A DNA stretch of 21,087 bases from Emticicia sp031378715 (GTDB taxonomy: Bacteria; Bacteroidota; Bacteroidia; Cytophagales; Spirosomataceae): the NCBI GenBank assembly GCA_031378715.1, contig JANNEN010000215.1, forward strand, positions 1-21,087, given 5' to 3'. Both the position numbers and the translations under genes were made by a program. The notes beneath the pieces were generated by a model, which was given only the letters and a program-made list of their open reading frames with translations, did no database searches and was not told the DNA's origin. How positions within the stretch are numbered: the stretch's first letter is position 1; every line of letters begins with the position of its first letter. This document shows, one piece after another, positions 1 to 7,512 of the stretch.

Positions 1-95
1 GGGGCGAGAGGCCCGTCCGAACTGGGCGGTGGTCATGGCCGGCGGCTTCGGATCCAGACTATGGCCCCTGACCGAGGCCTTGCCGAAACCCAAGC
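1..95 (+). other. Foreign GC-rich segment with nucleotidyltransferase motif (probable assembly chimera)
   Basis: Bases 1-90 contain 63 G/C (70%), against 24 of 60 at 181-240. On the plus strand, frame 2, they read continuously into a sugar-phosphate nucleotidyltransferase signature: VVMAGGFGSRLWPLTE followed by LPKP, the nucleotide-binding loop found in mannose-1-phosphate guanylyltransferases and related NTP_transferase proteins. The family normally continues PKPM(L); here the frame turns into unrelated sequence after LPKP, at about 90-97. On the minus strand the Kelch protein loses its expected C-terminal reading at the same place. Both readings break at one point, so I infer that two unrelated genomes or loci were joined here during assembly or library preparation. 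A real rearrangement is possible but less likely. Confidence 0.8.
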
Positions 96-1600
96 TCAAA
101 AACGCATTGTTTGTGTTGCCAGAACCGTACACAACTTTACCGTCGGGTAGGATGTCAATTCTGCCAAAAGCATCTGAAATGGTTACGTTAAATAGTAATC
201 TTTCGAAGGGACGATAACCAACTGGAAGTGTAAAAATGGGTGAATTGAAGATTGTGATGCCATTTTTAATCAATCCTTTCAAATGAACAATTCCCTTTTT
301 GTCTTTGAAATAGCCAGGTACGGCATGAGTCAGCGGATTGTACACTACCCAATTACTTTGCAAACTTGAATTTGGAATATTGATGTAAGGCTCATTAATC
401 ATTTTGCCTTGGATATTGATATTTCCATCAGAATCTAATTTTACTAATTGGTCGGCGGCGTTGAAATCGTTGCCTTGCTGTGTGAGGTTGGAAGAAAAAG
501 GAGAATATTGCCAAAAGTCATTCTTGTGATCTAAACCACCAATATTTCCATTACCTATATAAGCACGATTATTAATCGTAAAAGCAACAGAATAATATAA
601 TAAACTACCACCTGAATAATCTTTCATTCTACTCCATTGATTACTTTGTGGGTTAAATTCCCAAAGTTGATTATTTGAACCAAGACCAAGATAACCTTTA
701 TTATTAATTGAAAATCCAATGGCACCGAATTGACCGAGACCTCCAAAATCAGTTTTTTTCGCCCAAATATTTGAAGATGGATTATATTCCCAAAAATCTT
801 TCTTAAATAATGTTCCATCTAACCCTGTTCCAATATATCCTTTATCATTTATTGAAAAACCAACCGCTTGATTTCGTGCTGAACCACCAAAATCAGCTTT
901 TTGAGTCCAACTATTATTGGCTGGGTCATATTCCCAAAAATCTTTCTTTTTCGTATTATTATCATATCCAGTACCGATATAACCCTTAGTATTTATGGCA
1001 AATCCTACGCCTTCGTAGCGACCTACACCGCCAAAATCAGCCTTTTTTGTCCAAATATTTGTATTAGGATTATACTCCCAAAAATCTTTATAAGGAGGTT
1101 CATTTGATCCTCCCGTTCCAATATAACCAACACTTCCAATCGAAAAGCCGACTGCCCCAGTTCTTCCAAGACCACCAAAATCAGCTTTTTGCGTCCATGC
1201 GTCCGTGATTGAATCATACTCCCAAAACTCTTTTGAGTAGGAGATAGCTCCATTCATCGCCCCCGTACCTATGTAGCCTTTATTTCCGATTGAAAAACCA
1301 GCGGGAGAACGTCTTGCCCCACCTCCAACCGATGCCTTTCGTTTCCAGCTATCAGTCAATTCAATGTCAAATCCACACAGATTTTGCCAGTTGTTTTTTT
1401 GATAAACATTGAAACAATTTACGTCTGTGTTATAAATTAATTGCCCTAATGTAGGCGTAGTAATAGCATCACGTTGGGCAGTGGTCATGCGTGGGACGTA
1501 CACCCCATCAGATGAAAGTGTTGTAGATTGGGCATAAGCAAAGCCCCCCAACCACCAGAGTGGGAGTATAAAGACGAAGAACGTAAAGATTTTTTTCATA
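2..1600 (-). CDS. Secreted Kelch-repeat (beta-propeller) protein, 3' end missing
   Basis: The frame starts at ATG 1598-1600 and stays open to the window edge (533 codons), so it is partial; only about codons 1-503 are trustworthy because the last ~95 bases look foreign. Residues 1-24 form a signal peptide (MKK, hydrophobic core, AYAQ). Residues 33-76 hold the motif VPRMTTAQRDAI...GQLIYNT common at the N-terminus of Bacteroidota surface proteins. Residues ~84-367 hold about six Kelch-like blades of ~45-50 residues, each with a FWEY(D/N)P..N.W stretch and an AVGFSI..KGYIGTG strand. Residues ~395-503 resemble a C-terminal domain with YFKDKKGIVHLKGLIK and FTLPVGYRP, known to me from other Bacteroidota secreted and phage-like fibres. 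Substrate or ligand unknown; Kelch propellers usually bind proteins or glycans. Confidence 0.85.
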
Positions 1601-1696
1601 ATATTTTAGTCAATTTTTAATACTCTTGAAAACTTTTTAATTCATGTAATTTTCTCATTATCAACGTATTACATCACTAAACCTAAATCCTAACTC

Positions 1697-2032
1697 TTAC
1701 TTGATAAGTTTCTTAATTTCCTCTGGATTAATCGTTGGCGGCATTTGTCCTTTGGCTACTTTTGAAGATGCTAATTGAGCAGTTTTCTTCGCATCCTTTT
1801 CATTTCTAAAAGATTTATTTCCCGCCACGGCAGGAATGATGGGTTGGTTTACGAGCAGTTTGTAGCGGTGAAATAACCTATACCCCCAGCCATTTGGCGA
1901 GGGGTAGGTTTCATATTGTAGGCTATCATTGTAAATATACATGATACCGTAGTTGTGGTTAGGTATTTTTACTTTTTGGGCAACGATTTCACAAGAACAA
2001 AAACTTAAAATTAATAGCAATAAGTATTTCAT
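1697..2032 (-). CDS. Small secreted DUF4907 family protein
   Basis: 111 residues when started at ATG 2032; a TTG at 2059 gives nine more residues but would place a charged segment ahead of the signal sequence. Residues 1-19 (MKYLLLLILSFCSCEIVAQ) form a signal peptide; the cysteines in it could also suggest a lipoprotein but there is no clean lipobox. The rest carries the DUF4907 pattern as I know it: Y..L.VNQPIIPAVAGNK.F, then a DA.K.AQL segment and a final MPPT...EE.KKL. Function is unknown. It is encoded on the same strand as the Kelch protein gene, ~96 bp upstream of it, so the two could be co-transcribed. The family assignment is from memory of the motif. Confidence 0.75.
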   Translation of the reverse strand: MKYLLLLILSFCSCEIVAQKVKIPNHNYGIMYIYNDSLQYETYPSPNGWGYRLFHRYKLLVNQPIIPAVAGNKSFRNEKDAKKTAQLASSKVAKGQMPPTINPEEIKKLIK

Positions 2033-2114
2033 GACTTTTACGATAGTTTTGAAATACAAATTTCATCAATTAAAATTAATGAATTTTGAAAATGGCAAGG
2101 AGTTACTGTTTTTT

Positions 2115-2145
2115 TGTAAGTGAAATGCAGGATTATGTAAGTGAA
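2115..2145 (+). promoter_or_regulatory. Direct repeat with 21-bp period, candidate LytTR operator
   Basis: TGTAAGTGAA occurs at 2115-2124 and again, identical, at 2136-2145, exactly 21 bp apart. LytTR-type regulators are known to bind two direct ~9-bp half sites on the same helix face with this spacing. The pair ends 13 bp before the predicted -33 box of the kinase gene, the place expected for an activator site, and a LytTR regulator is encoded just downstream of that kinase. Binding by that regulator is inferred, not shown. Confidence 0.45.
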
Positions 2146-2158
2146 TGAAAAGAGATTT

Positions 2159-2190
2159 TTTGTTTTTTCAAGAATAAAGCACGACATTTG
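2159..2190 (+). promoter_or_regulatory. Predicted Bacteroidota-type promoter of the histidine kinase gene
   Basis: TTTG at 2159-2162, 20 bp, then GACATTTG at 2183-2190. This matches the Bacteroidota consensus TTTG-N19-21-TAnnTTTG with one mismatch in the -7 box. Transcription would start near 2196, giving a leader of about 17 nt before ATG 2213. Confidence 0.5.
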
Positions 2191-2212
2191 ATGAAGATTA
2201 AAATAAGCTAAA

Positions 2213-3988
2213 ATGAAGAAAATACTGCGTTTTTTTGTCTATTTCTTACATTTTTCGATGCTTTATGCTCAAAAAGAACAAGCTATCGCAGAAACGATTT
2301 TGCAAATGCCAAACGACACTATAAAAGTTGATAGTTTGTTTAAGATGGGGCTAAAAATCGAATTTAGTAACCAAACCTTGAGCTTGAAATGTTATCAAGA
2401 AGCACTAAAGATTGCCCAAAAATTGGGGGATAAAACTCGCACTGCACGGGCATATTATCTAATTGGTTGCGAGGAAAAAATGCTTTCAAAACATTCAGAG
2501 GCTTTGAACCATTTACAAGTTTCATACAAACTTTATGAGGAGTTAGGCTTGTATAAAAAACTGATAAAAACCGTCAATAAAATGGCACAGGTTTTTGAGG
2601 ATAAACAAGATTTTTTGGCTTCGATTGCATACCATCATAAAACGATTGACTTGTCCAAAAAATATGATTTCGAGGAATATGCGGGCTATGGCTATGAAAG
2701 TTTAGGAGAAATTTTGTCAAATCACTTTTATCAATACAAAGAAGCAATAGAAAATTATCACAAAGCCTATTTGATTTATAAAAAGTTAGGTTTAAACGAT
2801 ATGCTTTACCTCAATGTGATGAATGAGGGTGGTGTTTACAGAAAACAAAAAAAATATGACAAGGCTTTTGCTAAAATATCAGAAGCAATGCAATATTTTA
2901 AAAAAAATAACACTTTTGATGGCTTAGGGCTTGCCAGTTGTAATGGGATTTTGGGAGAAATATATTTTGAGAAAAAAGACTATAAAAACGCCGAAATTTC
3001 AATCACTGAAAGCCTTAATTTTTATAATAGACAAGATGGTTATCTTGATAAAAAAATTGCGAACCTTGAAATATTACGTAAAATTTACGAAGCCCAAAGC
3101 AAAATACCCGCCGCCTACGAATCCTTGAAAAAGGTGCGGGTATTGACTGATACGCTCACCAATCAAACTAACCAAAAAACGTACGCCACGCTACAAACCA
3201 AGTTTGAAACCGCTCAAAAAGAAGCTCAAATCAAAGAACTTGACCAAGCAAATACCCAGAAAACACAACAACTCATTTGGGCAATCATTGGCTTTATTGC
3301 ATTGGCAGTTACTTTGATTTTTGGCGTATTTTTATACCGAAAATTGCAATTTAAAAATCAAAAAATTGAAACACAGTCCAAGCAACTTAATAACTTGATG
3401 AAAGAACTGCACCACCGAGTAAAAAATAATTTAGCCATAGTTTCGAGTCTTTTGAATATGCAATCAAGTCGATTGGAAGACAAAAATGCCGTAAAAGCAG
3501 TAAAAGAAGGTCAAATGCGTGTACAAGCCATGTCGCTGATTCACCAACGATTATACAAAACGGAAGACGTTTCGGTTGTAGATATGAAGAATTATCTGGT
3601 CGAACTCGCCGAAAGTTTGATGCAAGCCTACGGCTATACTTTAGATAGTTTTGAATTGAAAATAAATGTCGAAAACCCTGATTTAGATGTCGACTTGGCA
3701 ATACCTATTGGCTTGATAGTCAATGAGTTAATTACAAATTCTTTCAAGTATGCTTATCATAAAATTGCCTTTCCATCATTGATGATCAACTTCAAAAATA
3801 CAAATACTATCACGCTTGAGGTGCAGGATAATGGCATCGGAATTGACCAAGAGATGATGAACACAAAAACAGATTCGTTTGGTAAAAAACTCATCAAGGG
3901 CTTGTCAAGCCAACTTAATGGAAAATATAAATTTGAGAAAAATAACGGAACGTATTTTGAATTAATTATTCCGAAATCGGTTGCATAA
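2213..3988 (+). CDS. TPR-containing membrane sensor histidine kinase (HisKA_2 type)
   Basis: 591 residues. Residues 1-20 are a signal peptide ending in YAQ. Residues ~40-310 consist of TPR-like helical pairs (for example 56-72, 93-110, 178-193, 213-230), expected to be periplasmic. A single transmembrane helix spans ~354-375. The phosphoacceptor segment ELHHRVKNNL (398-407, His400/401) is the HisKA_2 form of the H-box. HATPase_c follows: N-box NELITNSFKYAY at 504-515 and G1 box DNGIG at 539-543; the protein ends at residue 591 just after the ATPase fold. It would autophosphorylate in response to a signal sensed by the TPR region and pass phosphate to the regulator encoded convergently 17 bp away. 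Signal unknown. All catalytic motifs are present. Confidence 0.92.
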   Translation: MKKILRFFVYFLHFSMLYAQKEQAIAETILQMPNDTIKVDSLFKMGLKIEFSNQTLSLKCYQEALKIAQKLGDKTRTARAYYLIGCEEKMLSKHSEALNHLQVSYKLYEELGLYKKLIKTVNKMAQVFEDKQDFLASIAYHHKTIDLSKKYDFEEYAGYGYESLGEILSNHFYQYKEAIENYHKAYLIYKKLGLNDMLYLNVMNEGGVYRKQKKYDKAFAKISEAMQYFKKNNTFDGLGLASCNGILGEIYFEKKDYKNAEISITESLNFYNRQDGYLDKKIANLEILRKIYEAQSKIPAAYESLKKVRVLTDTLTNQTNQKTYATLQTKFETAQKEAQIKELDQANTQKTQQLIWAIIGFIALAVTLIFGVFLYRKLQFKNQKIETQSKQLNNLMKELHHRVKNNLAIVSSLLNMQSSRLEDKNAVKAVKEGQMRVQAMSLIHQRLYKTEDVSVVDMKNYLVELAESLMQAYGYTLDSFELKINVENPDLDVDLAIPIGLIVNELITNSFKYAYHKIAFPSLMINFKNTNTITLEVQDNGIGIDQEMMNTKTDSFGKKLIKGLSSQLNGKYKFEKNNGTYFELIIPKSVA

Positions 3989-4005
3989 AAAGCAGATTAG
4001 GGCAT

Positions 4006-4758
4006 TTACCGAAACATAAATTGTTTCATAAATTCATCTTTAAAACTTCTACTGAGCGGAATTTGAAAGTTACCAATCGTGATTTCATGCTCATTAAAGG
4101 AATCAATTTTATTGATATTGACCACAAAAGAGCGATGCACACGAACCAGATTTTTCATCGGTAGTCGCTCCAAAACATGGCTAATCGTTTGACGCAAAGC
4201 ATATTTTTTTTGCAGGGTTATTATCGTAGTATAGGTATTATCAGCTTCTAAATAAAGAATTTCGGACAACGGAAACTTTACAAATTGATAGTTTTGTTTG
4301 ATAAAAATAGCATCATTTACCTGCAAAATTACTTCCTTTTGCGTATTTTCTTTGTCATCTTTGAGGATTTTTATGGTAGGACTATCAGCACGAAAAGCGA
4401 AGTTATTTATTGCCATTTCGATAGCCATTCGAAGATTTATAATGTTAAAAGGTTTCGGAATGTAGGCGGAAGGAAAAGTTTTTTTGGCTCGTTCAATCGT
4501 TTCGGCATCAGTTAGGGCAGTCAAATAAATGATGGGTGCTGATTTTAAAGCAATTAATTTACCAACAGTTTCAATTCCATCTAAACTGCCTTTGATACTG
4601 ATGTCGCAAAGTACTAAATCTACTTCGTTTTTTTGGTAAAAATCAATGGCATCTTGCCCATTATCGGCAATAAAAACCACCTCATAGCCTTCTGAGGTCA
4701 GTATTTCGCTCAAATCGGTTGCCAAAATAAATTCGTCTTCGATGATTAGGATTTTCAT
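4006..4758 (-). CDS. LytTR-family response regulator
   Basis: 250 residues. Residues ~1-118 are a CheY-like receiver: acidic pair E7/D8, phosphoacceptor D52, T80 and K102 (followed by PF) are all in place. Residues ~145-248 are a LytTR DNA-binding domain, recognised from FPLSEILYLEADNTYT, RQTISHVLERLP and the VRVHRSFVVNINKI stretch. It is convergent with the TPR histidine kinase gene with a 17-bp gap, so the two are very likely partners although transcribed separately. The start follows a 42-bp element (4775-4816) that is shared with another response-regulator gene in this window. Likely target: the kinase promoter with its 21-bp-spaced direct repeat. Confidence 0.93.
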   Translation of the reverse strand: MKILIIEDEFILATDLSEILTSEGYEVVFIADNGQDAIDFYQKNEVDLVLCDISIKGSLDGIETVGKLIALKSAPIIYLTALTDAETIERAKKTFPSAYIPKPFNIINLRMAIEMAINNFAFRADSPTIKILKDDKENTQKEVILQVNDAIFIKQNYQFVKFPLSEILYLEADNTYTTIITLQKKYALRQTISHVLERLPMKNLVRVHRSFVVNINKIDSFNEHEITIGNFQIPLSRSFKDEFMKQFMFR

Positions 4759-4774
4759 GAAAAATACTGTTTAT

Positions 4775-4947
4775 GGAAAAGAAATTAAATAAGTTGTTCA
4801 ATTTGACGAAGTAATTTTTGGTTAGATTAAGACTTAAAAACCGTGCGACGGCCGCCGATATTTTGCAGAGTAAAATAAGGTTTTTAAAGACGAAAAGCTA
4901 ATCAAAAAGGACGAGTAAAATTGGATAAGTTATCTAATTTCTTTTCC
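4775..4947. repeat. Degenerate ~173-bp inverted repeat (MITE-like or regulatory)
   Basis: The left arm from 4775 and the reverse complement of the right arm ending at 4947 align over ~68 bp with roughly 70% identity: both begin GGAAAAGAAATTA and both end at the inner TTAAAAACC (4832-4841; complement 4879-4888). The core 4842-4878 includes a short GC-rich block GCGACGGCCGCCG unlike its surroundings. The right arm touches the stop codon of the glycosyltransferase gene; the left arm ends 16 bp before the LytTR regulator start. It fits either a decayed MITE with long terminal inverted repeats or a folded intergenic RNA between the two genes. Confidence 0.5.
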
Positions 4948-6131
4948 TATACTATCTCCAACAACGTTTTTATAAAATTCTCACTGCTATGATTTTTTAC
5001 AAAAATACCTGCATTTTCGGGAAAGGTATTTTTATTGATTAAAAAATACTGCACTGCGTCTTTTATTTCACCTGTATTATGCCCATCAACGGTCAAGCCT
5101 AATTTGTATTCACGGGTTAAATCACCTACCACACCAAATTTTGTAGCAATCACGGGTTTGTTATGCCGAGCCGCCAACCCAATTACGCCACTCGAAGAAT
5201 AAAAATTTATATATGCCACCGAAATTATATCACTTTGGCTTACAAAACTTTCCATTTCGCTATCATCTACGAAGCGGCTTTCTAAGACAATTTGTAGCTC
5301 AGGACGAAGGTTTCGGGTTTCTTCCAAAGATTTGTTAAGTTGATTTTGGTATTCTGGATGAATTTTTCCAACAATCATCAAACAACTTTTTGCAGACTCT
5401 TCGGCCGATAATTTTTGCATTGCTTTCAAGATATTGACTACATTTTTCTTTTCATCAATAAAACCAAAGGATAAAAATATTCTTCTTTCGGACAGTATCT
5501 CATATTTTTCTCTGATATCAAGCCCCGCACGGGTCGGGTAATCATAAACGGGGTCGGGCAGGTAGGTAAATATTTTCGTTCCCAGCGTTTCGTTCATGGT
5601 TTTGATGGTTTCGCTGTCGTTAAAGATAAAGACTTTCTTCAACTGACTATTGCGGCACATCCACCACGTCGTAAAAATCTTGCGAGCCTTCGTAAGCGTA
5701 TTTTTTTGTTTGGCACGTAGGGTATCGTTAGCAGGAATGTGCCTTGGATAAGGGCTAAACATAATGCCCGTCGTGGAACAAGGCAAACGGCTACTTCCGA
5801 TGGTATGTTGAAACATATCCAGCACCATCATTATGAGTTTATCTGCTTGATAATCAGCGAGATACCTAATCAAATGTTTCCAAATTATTTGTGTAGATTT
5901 TACGATACTAATACCCAATGTAAAGGGAGTAAACTCTTCATCAGTAAAGAAAGTTATTGAAACATTTGGTGCGGAAGTTCTGATAGATGGAATCGTTTTC
6001 GCTTCGGGATTCAACAAAAAAATGTATTCGTCGTCAGTAGGATTTTGTTCTAAAAAACGTAAAATATTTTGGATATGCCCTAAATTATGCCCGACTAATT
6101 TTACATATATGTCACAAATAACGATTCGCAT
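4947..6131 (-). CDS. Glycosyltransferase, GT-B fold (GT4-like)
   Basis: 394 residues, no signal peptide or membrane helix. The C-terminal half has a GT4-like layout: an FLSFGFIDEKKN strand-turn at 219-230 opening the nucleotide-sugar domain, LMIVGKIHPE at 251-260, and a YSSSGVIGLAARHNKPVIAT segment at 311-330 followed by GVVGD, where the donor-sugar site normally lies. The classical EX7E motif is not clear. The N-terminal half is divergent and I cannot name an acceptor. It lies 35 bp downstream of a second glycosyltransferase gene on the same strand, so a role in surface polysaccharide or glycolipid synthesis is a reasonable inference. The stop codon TAG at 4947-4949 overlaps the end of the inverted repeat. 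Confidence 0.75.
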   Translation of the reverse strand: MRIVICDIYVKLVGHNLGHIQNILRFLEQNPTDDEYIFLLNPEAKTIPSIRTSAPNVSITFFTDEEFTPFTLGISIVKSTQIIWKHLIRYLADYQADKLIMMVLDMFQHTIGSSRLPCSTTGIMFSPYPRHIPANDTLRAKQKNTLTKARKIFTTWWMCRNSQLKKVFIFNDSETIKTMNETLGTKIFTYLPDPVYDYPTRAGLDIREKYEILSERRIFLSFGFIDEKKNVVNILKAMQKLSAEESAKSCLMIVGKIHPEYQNQLNKSLEETRNLRPELQIVLESRFVDDSEMESFVSQSDIISVAYINFYSSSGVIGLAARHNKPVIATKFGVVGDLTREYKLGLTVDGHNTGEIKDAVQYFLINKNTFPENAGIFVKNHSSENFIKTLLEIV

Positions 6132-6166
6132 TTTTTGAGTTTTTGGAAAACTATGATTTCGGATTT

Positions 6167-7285
6167 TTAACCTTTTGCGACTACACTTTTATATACTTCC
6201 AGTGTTTTCTGTGCTGTGATTTCGGGTGAAAAGCTTTTAAGACGATGATACCCTTTTTGAACTAAATCTAATCTTAACTCTGAATTTAACAATAATTGCT
6301 CAACTTTTTGGACAATATCTGTGGCATCGTCAGCTTTAAAATACAGTGCTGCTAACTGAGCTACTTCTGGAAAACACGAACATTTACTTAAAATAACTGG
6401 GCAACCGCAGGCAAACGCTTCCAAAATCGGAATCCCGAAGCCTTCGTAAAGTGAAGGATATACAAATGCAGTAGCTTTTTGGTACAAACGATAAAGGACA
6501 TCATCATTGGCGATTTCTTGATGAATAAGTTTTTTGCGTATTCCCAACTGAGCAAATAAACTTTGTTCAGTTTCGGTAAATTTACCATTTCCACCACAAA
6601 CCAAGTACAAATCCCCGTCTTTTTTTAAGATTGAAGCAATTGATTGGACAAAAAAAGTAAAATTTTTGTAATTTTCTCGGTTTCCTATGTAGAGCAAATA
6701 CTTTTTTGGCGTGGCAATATCAAAGTCTTCGGCGGGTTTGTAAGTCGCAAAGTGCGTCGAATGATAAATAACTTCGATTTTTTCGGGAGCAATAGTAAAT
6801 ACTTCGAGCAAATCTTGCTTGGTATTCTCCGAAACTGCAATGACTTTGGCAGCTTTGTCTAATATTTTTTGCTTTTGGAGTTTACTAAAGCCATCTAACC
6901 CAGCGTATTTTTCGGGAAATTTTTCTGGAATCAAATCGTGGTGTGTTATCACGAAAGGCTTTTTGCCAAGAAAAGGTAAGAAGTAGTCTTTGAAATAAGT
7001 CGGATGAAAAACGTCGAAGTCTTGCGTAGCGAGCTGAATGACACTATTGAAACGATTGATTTGCGAAAACAACATATTTGTTTTGACATAACCCACAAAA
7101 AAATCAAATGGAGTGACATTTTTTATATCACCGTTTTTTAGGTAATCATTGTTTGAAAACTTCAATGCCAACGAAACATCAACTCCTTGCTGGTGCTTTA
7201 AGTTGTGCATGAGGTCATAAAAATACCTTGCAACACCACCATACTTTGCTCCAGAAAAAGATTGATGATCGTAGAGAATCTTCAT
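6167..7285 (-). CDS. GT4 family glycosyltransferase
   Basis: 372 residues. The N-terminus MKILYDHQSF...GGVARYFYDL is the acceptor-domain start typical of mannosyl/glucosyl GT4 enzymes, with a glycine-rich loop at 15-18. HPTYFKDY (94-101) and THHDLIPEKFP (114-124) are typical of the family, as is YIGNRENYKNF (199-209) at the domain junction. The donor-binding EX7E motif is present as EGFGIPILE (281-289). Cytoplasmic retaining enzyme using a nucleotide-activated sugar; the sugar and acceptor cannot be told from sequence. The next gene downstream is another glycosyltransferase, 35 bp away; a tRNA gene lies 12 bp upstream. Confidence 0.9.
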   Translation of the reverse strand: MKILYDHQSFSGAKYGGVARYFYDLMHNLKHQQGVDVSLALKFSNNDYLKNGDIKNVTPFDFFVGYVKTNMLFSQINRFNSVIQLATQDFDVFHPTYFKDYFLPFLGKKPFVITHHDLIPEKFPEKYAGLDGFSKLQKQKILDKAAKVIAVSENTKQDLLEVFTIAPEKIEVIYHSTHFATYKPAEDFDIATPKKYLLYIGNRENYKNFTFFVQSIASILKKDGDLYLVCGGNGKFTETEQSLFAQLGIRKKLIHQEIANDDVLYRLYQKATAFVYPSLYEGFGIPILEAFACGCPVILSKCSCFPEVAQLAALYFKADDATDIVQKVEQLLLNSELRLDLVQKGYHRLKSFSPEITAQKTLEVYKSVVAKG

Positions 7286-7297
7286 TTTTAAAAAAAG

Positions 7298-7372
7298 TAG
7301 GACGTATCGGGCTCGAACCGATGACCTTCGCCTTGTCGAGGCGACACTCTAAACCAACTGAGCTAACATCCT
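7298..7372 (-). tRNA. tRNA-Val (GAC), with C instead of U at position 33
   Basis: The reverse complement folds into a full cloverleaf of 75 nt: acceptor AGGATGT/ACGTCCT (one G-T pair), D stem GCTC/GAGT with a GGTT-containing loop, anticodon stem TCGCC/GGCGA, loop TCGACAA, variable AGGTC, T stem ATCGG/CCGAT with loop TTCGAGC. The anticodon at 34-36 is GAC (Val) and the discriminator is A, as expected for tRNA-Val. CCA is not encoded. The loop base 33 is C where almost all tRNAs have U. Confidence 0.9.
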
Positions 7373-7468
7373 GTAAATCAATAGATTAGTGACGAATTTT
7401 TGAAGAAAATCATTAATCTTACCAACCAATCATAGTATTGTTTGTAAAATACCTCAAAAACTGCCCTG

Positions 7469-7500
7469 CAAAGGTAGTATTTTTAATGTTTTCAACCAAC
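7469..7500 (-). promoter_or_regulatory. Predicted promoter of the tRNA-Val gene
   Basis: On the minus strand TACCTTTG (7476-7469) matches the -7 consensus TAnnTTTG exactly, and GTTG (7500-7497) lies 20 bp upstream as a near match to the -33 TTTG. The predicted start is ~90 nt before the mature tRNA 5' end. Confidence 0.5.
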
Positions 7501-7512
7501 CCGAACTCGAAA

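Noticed and set aside
29..217. 62-codon plus-strand ORF with a nucleotidyltransferase start
   Set aside because: Only the part before ~95 matches the family; the remainder is antisense to the Kelch gene. It is a product of the junction, not a gene.
480..510. Possible frameshift in the Kelch gene near the run of A at 495-499
   Set aside because: On recounting the run, the frame stays open and continues into the expected C-terminal domain; there is no frameshift.
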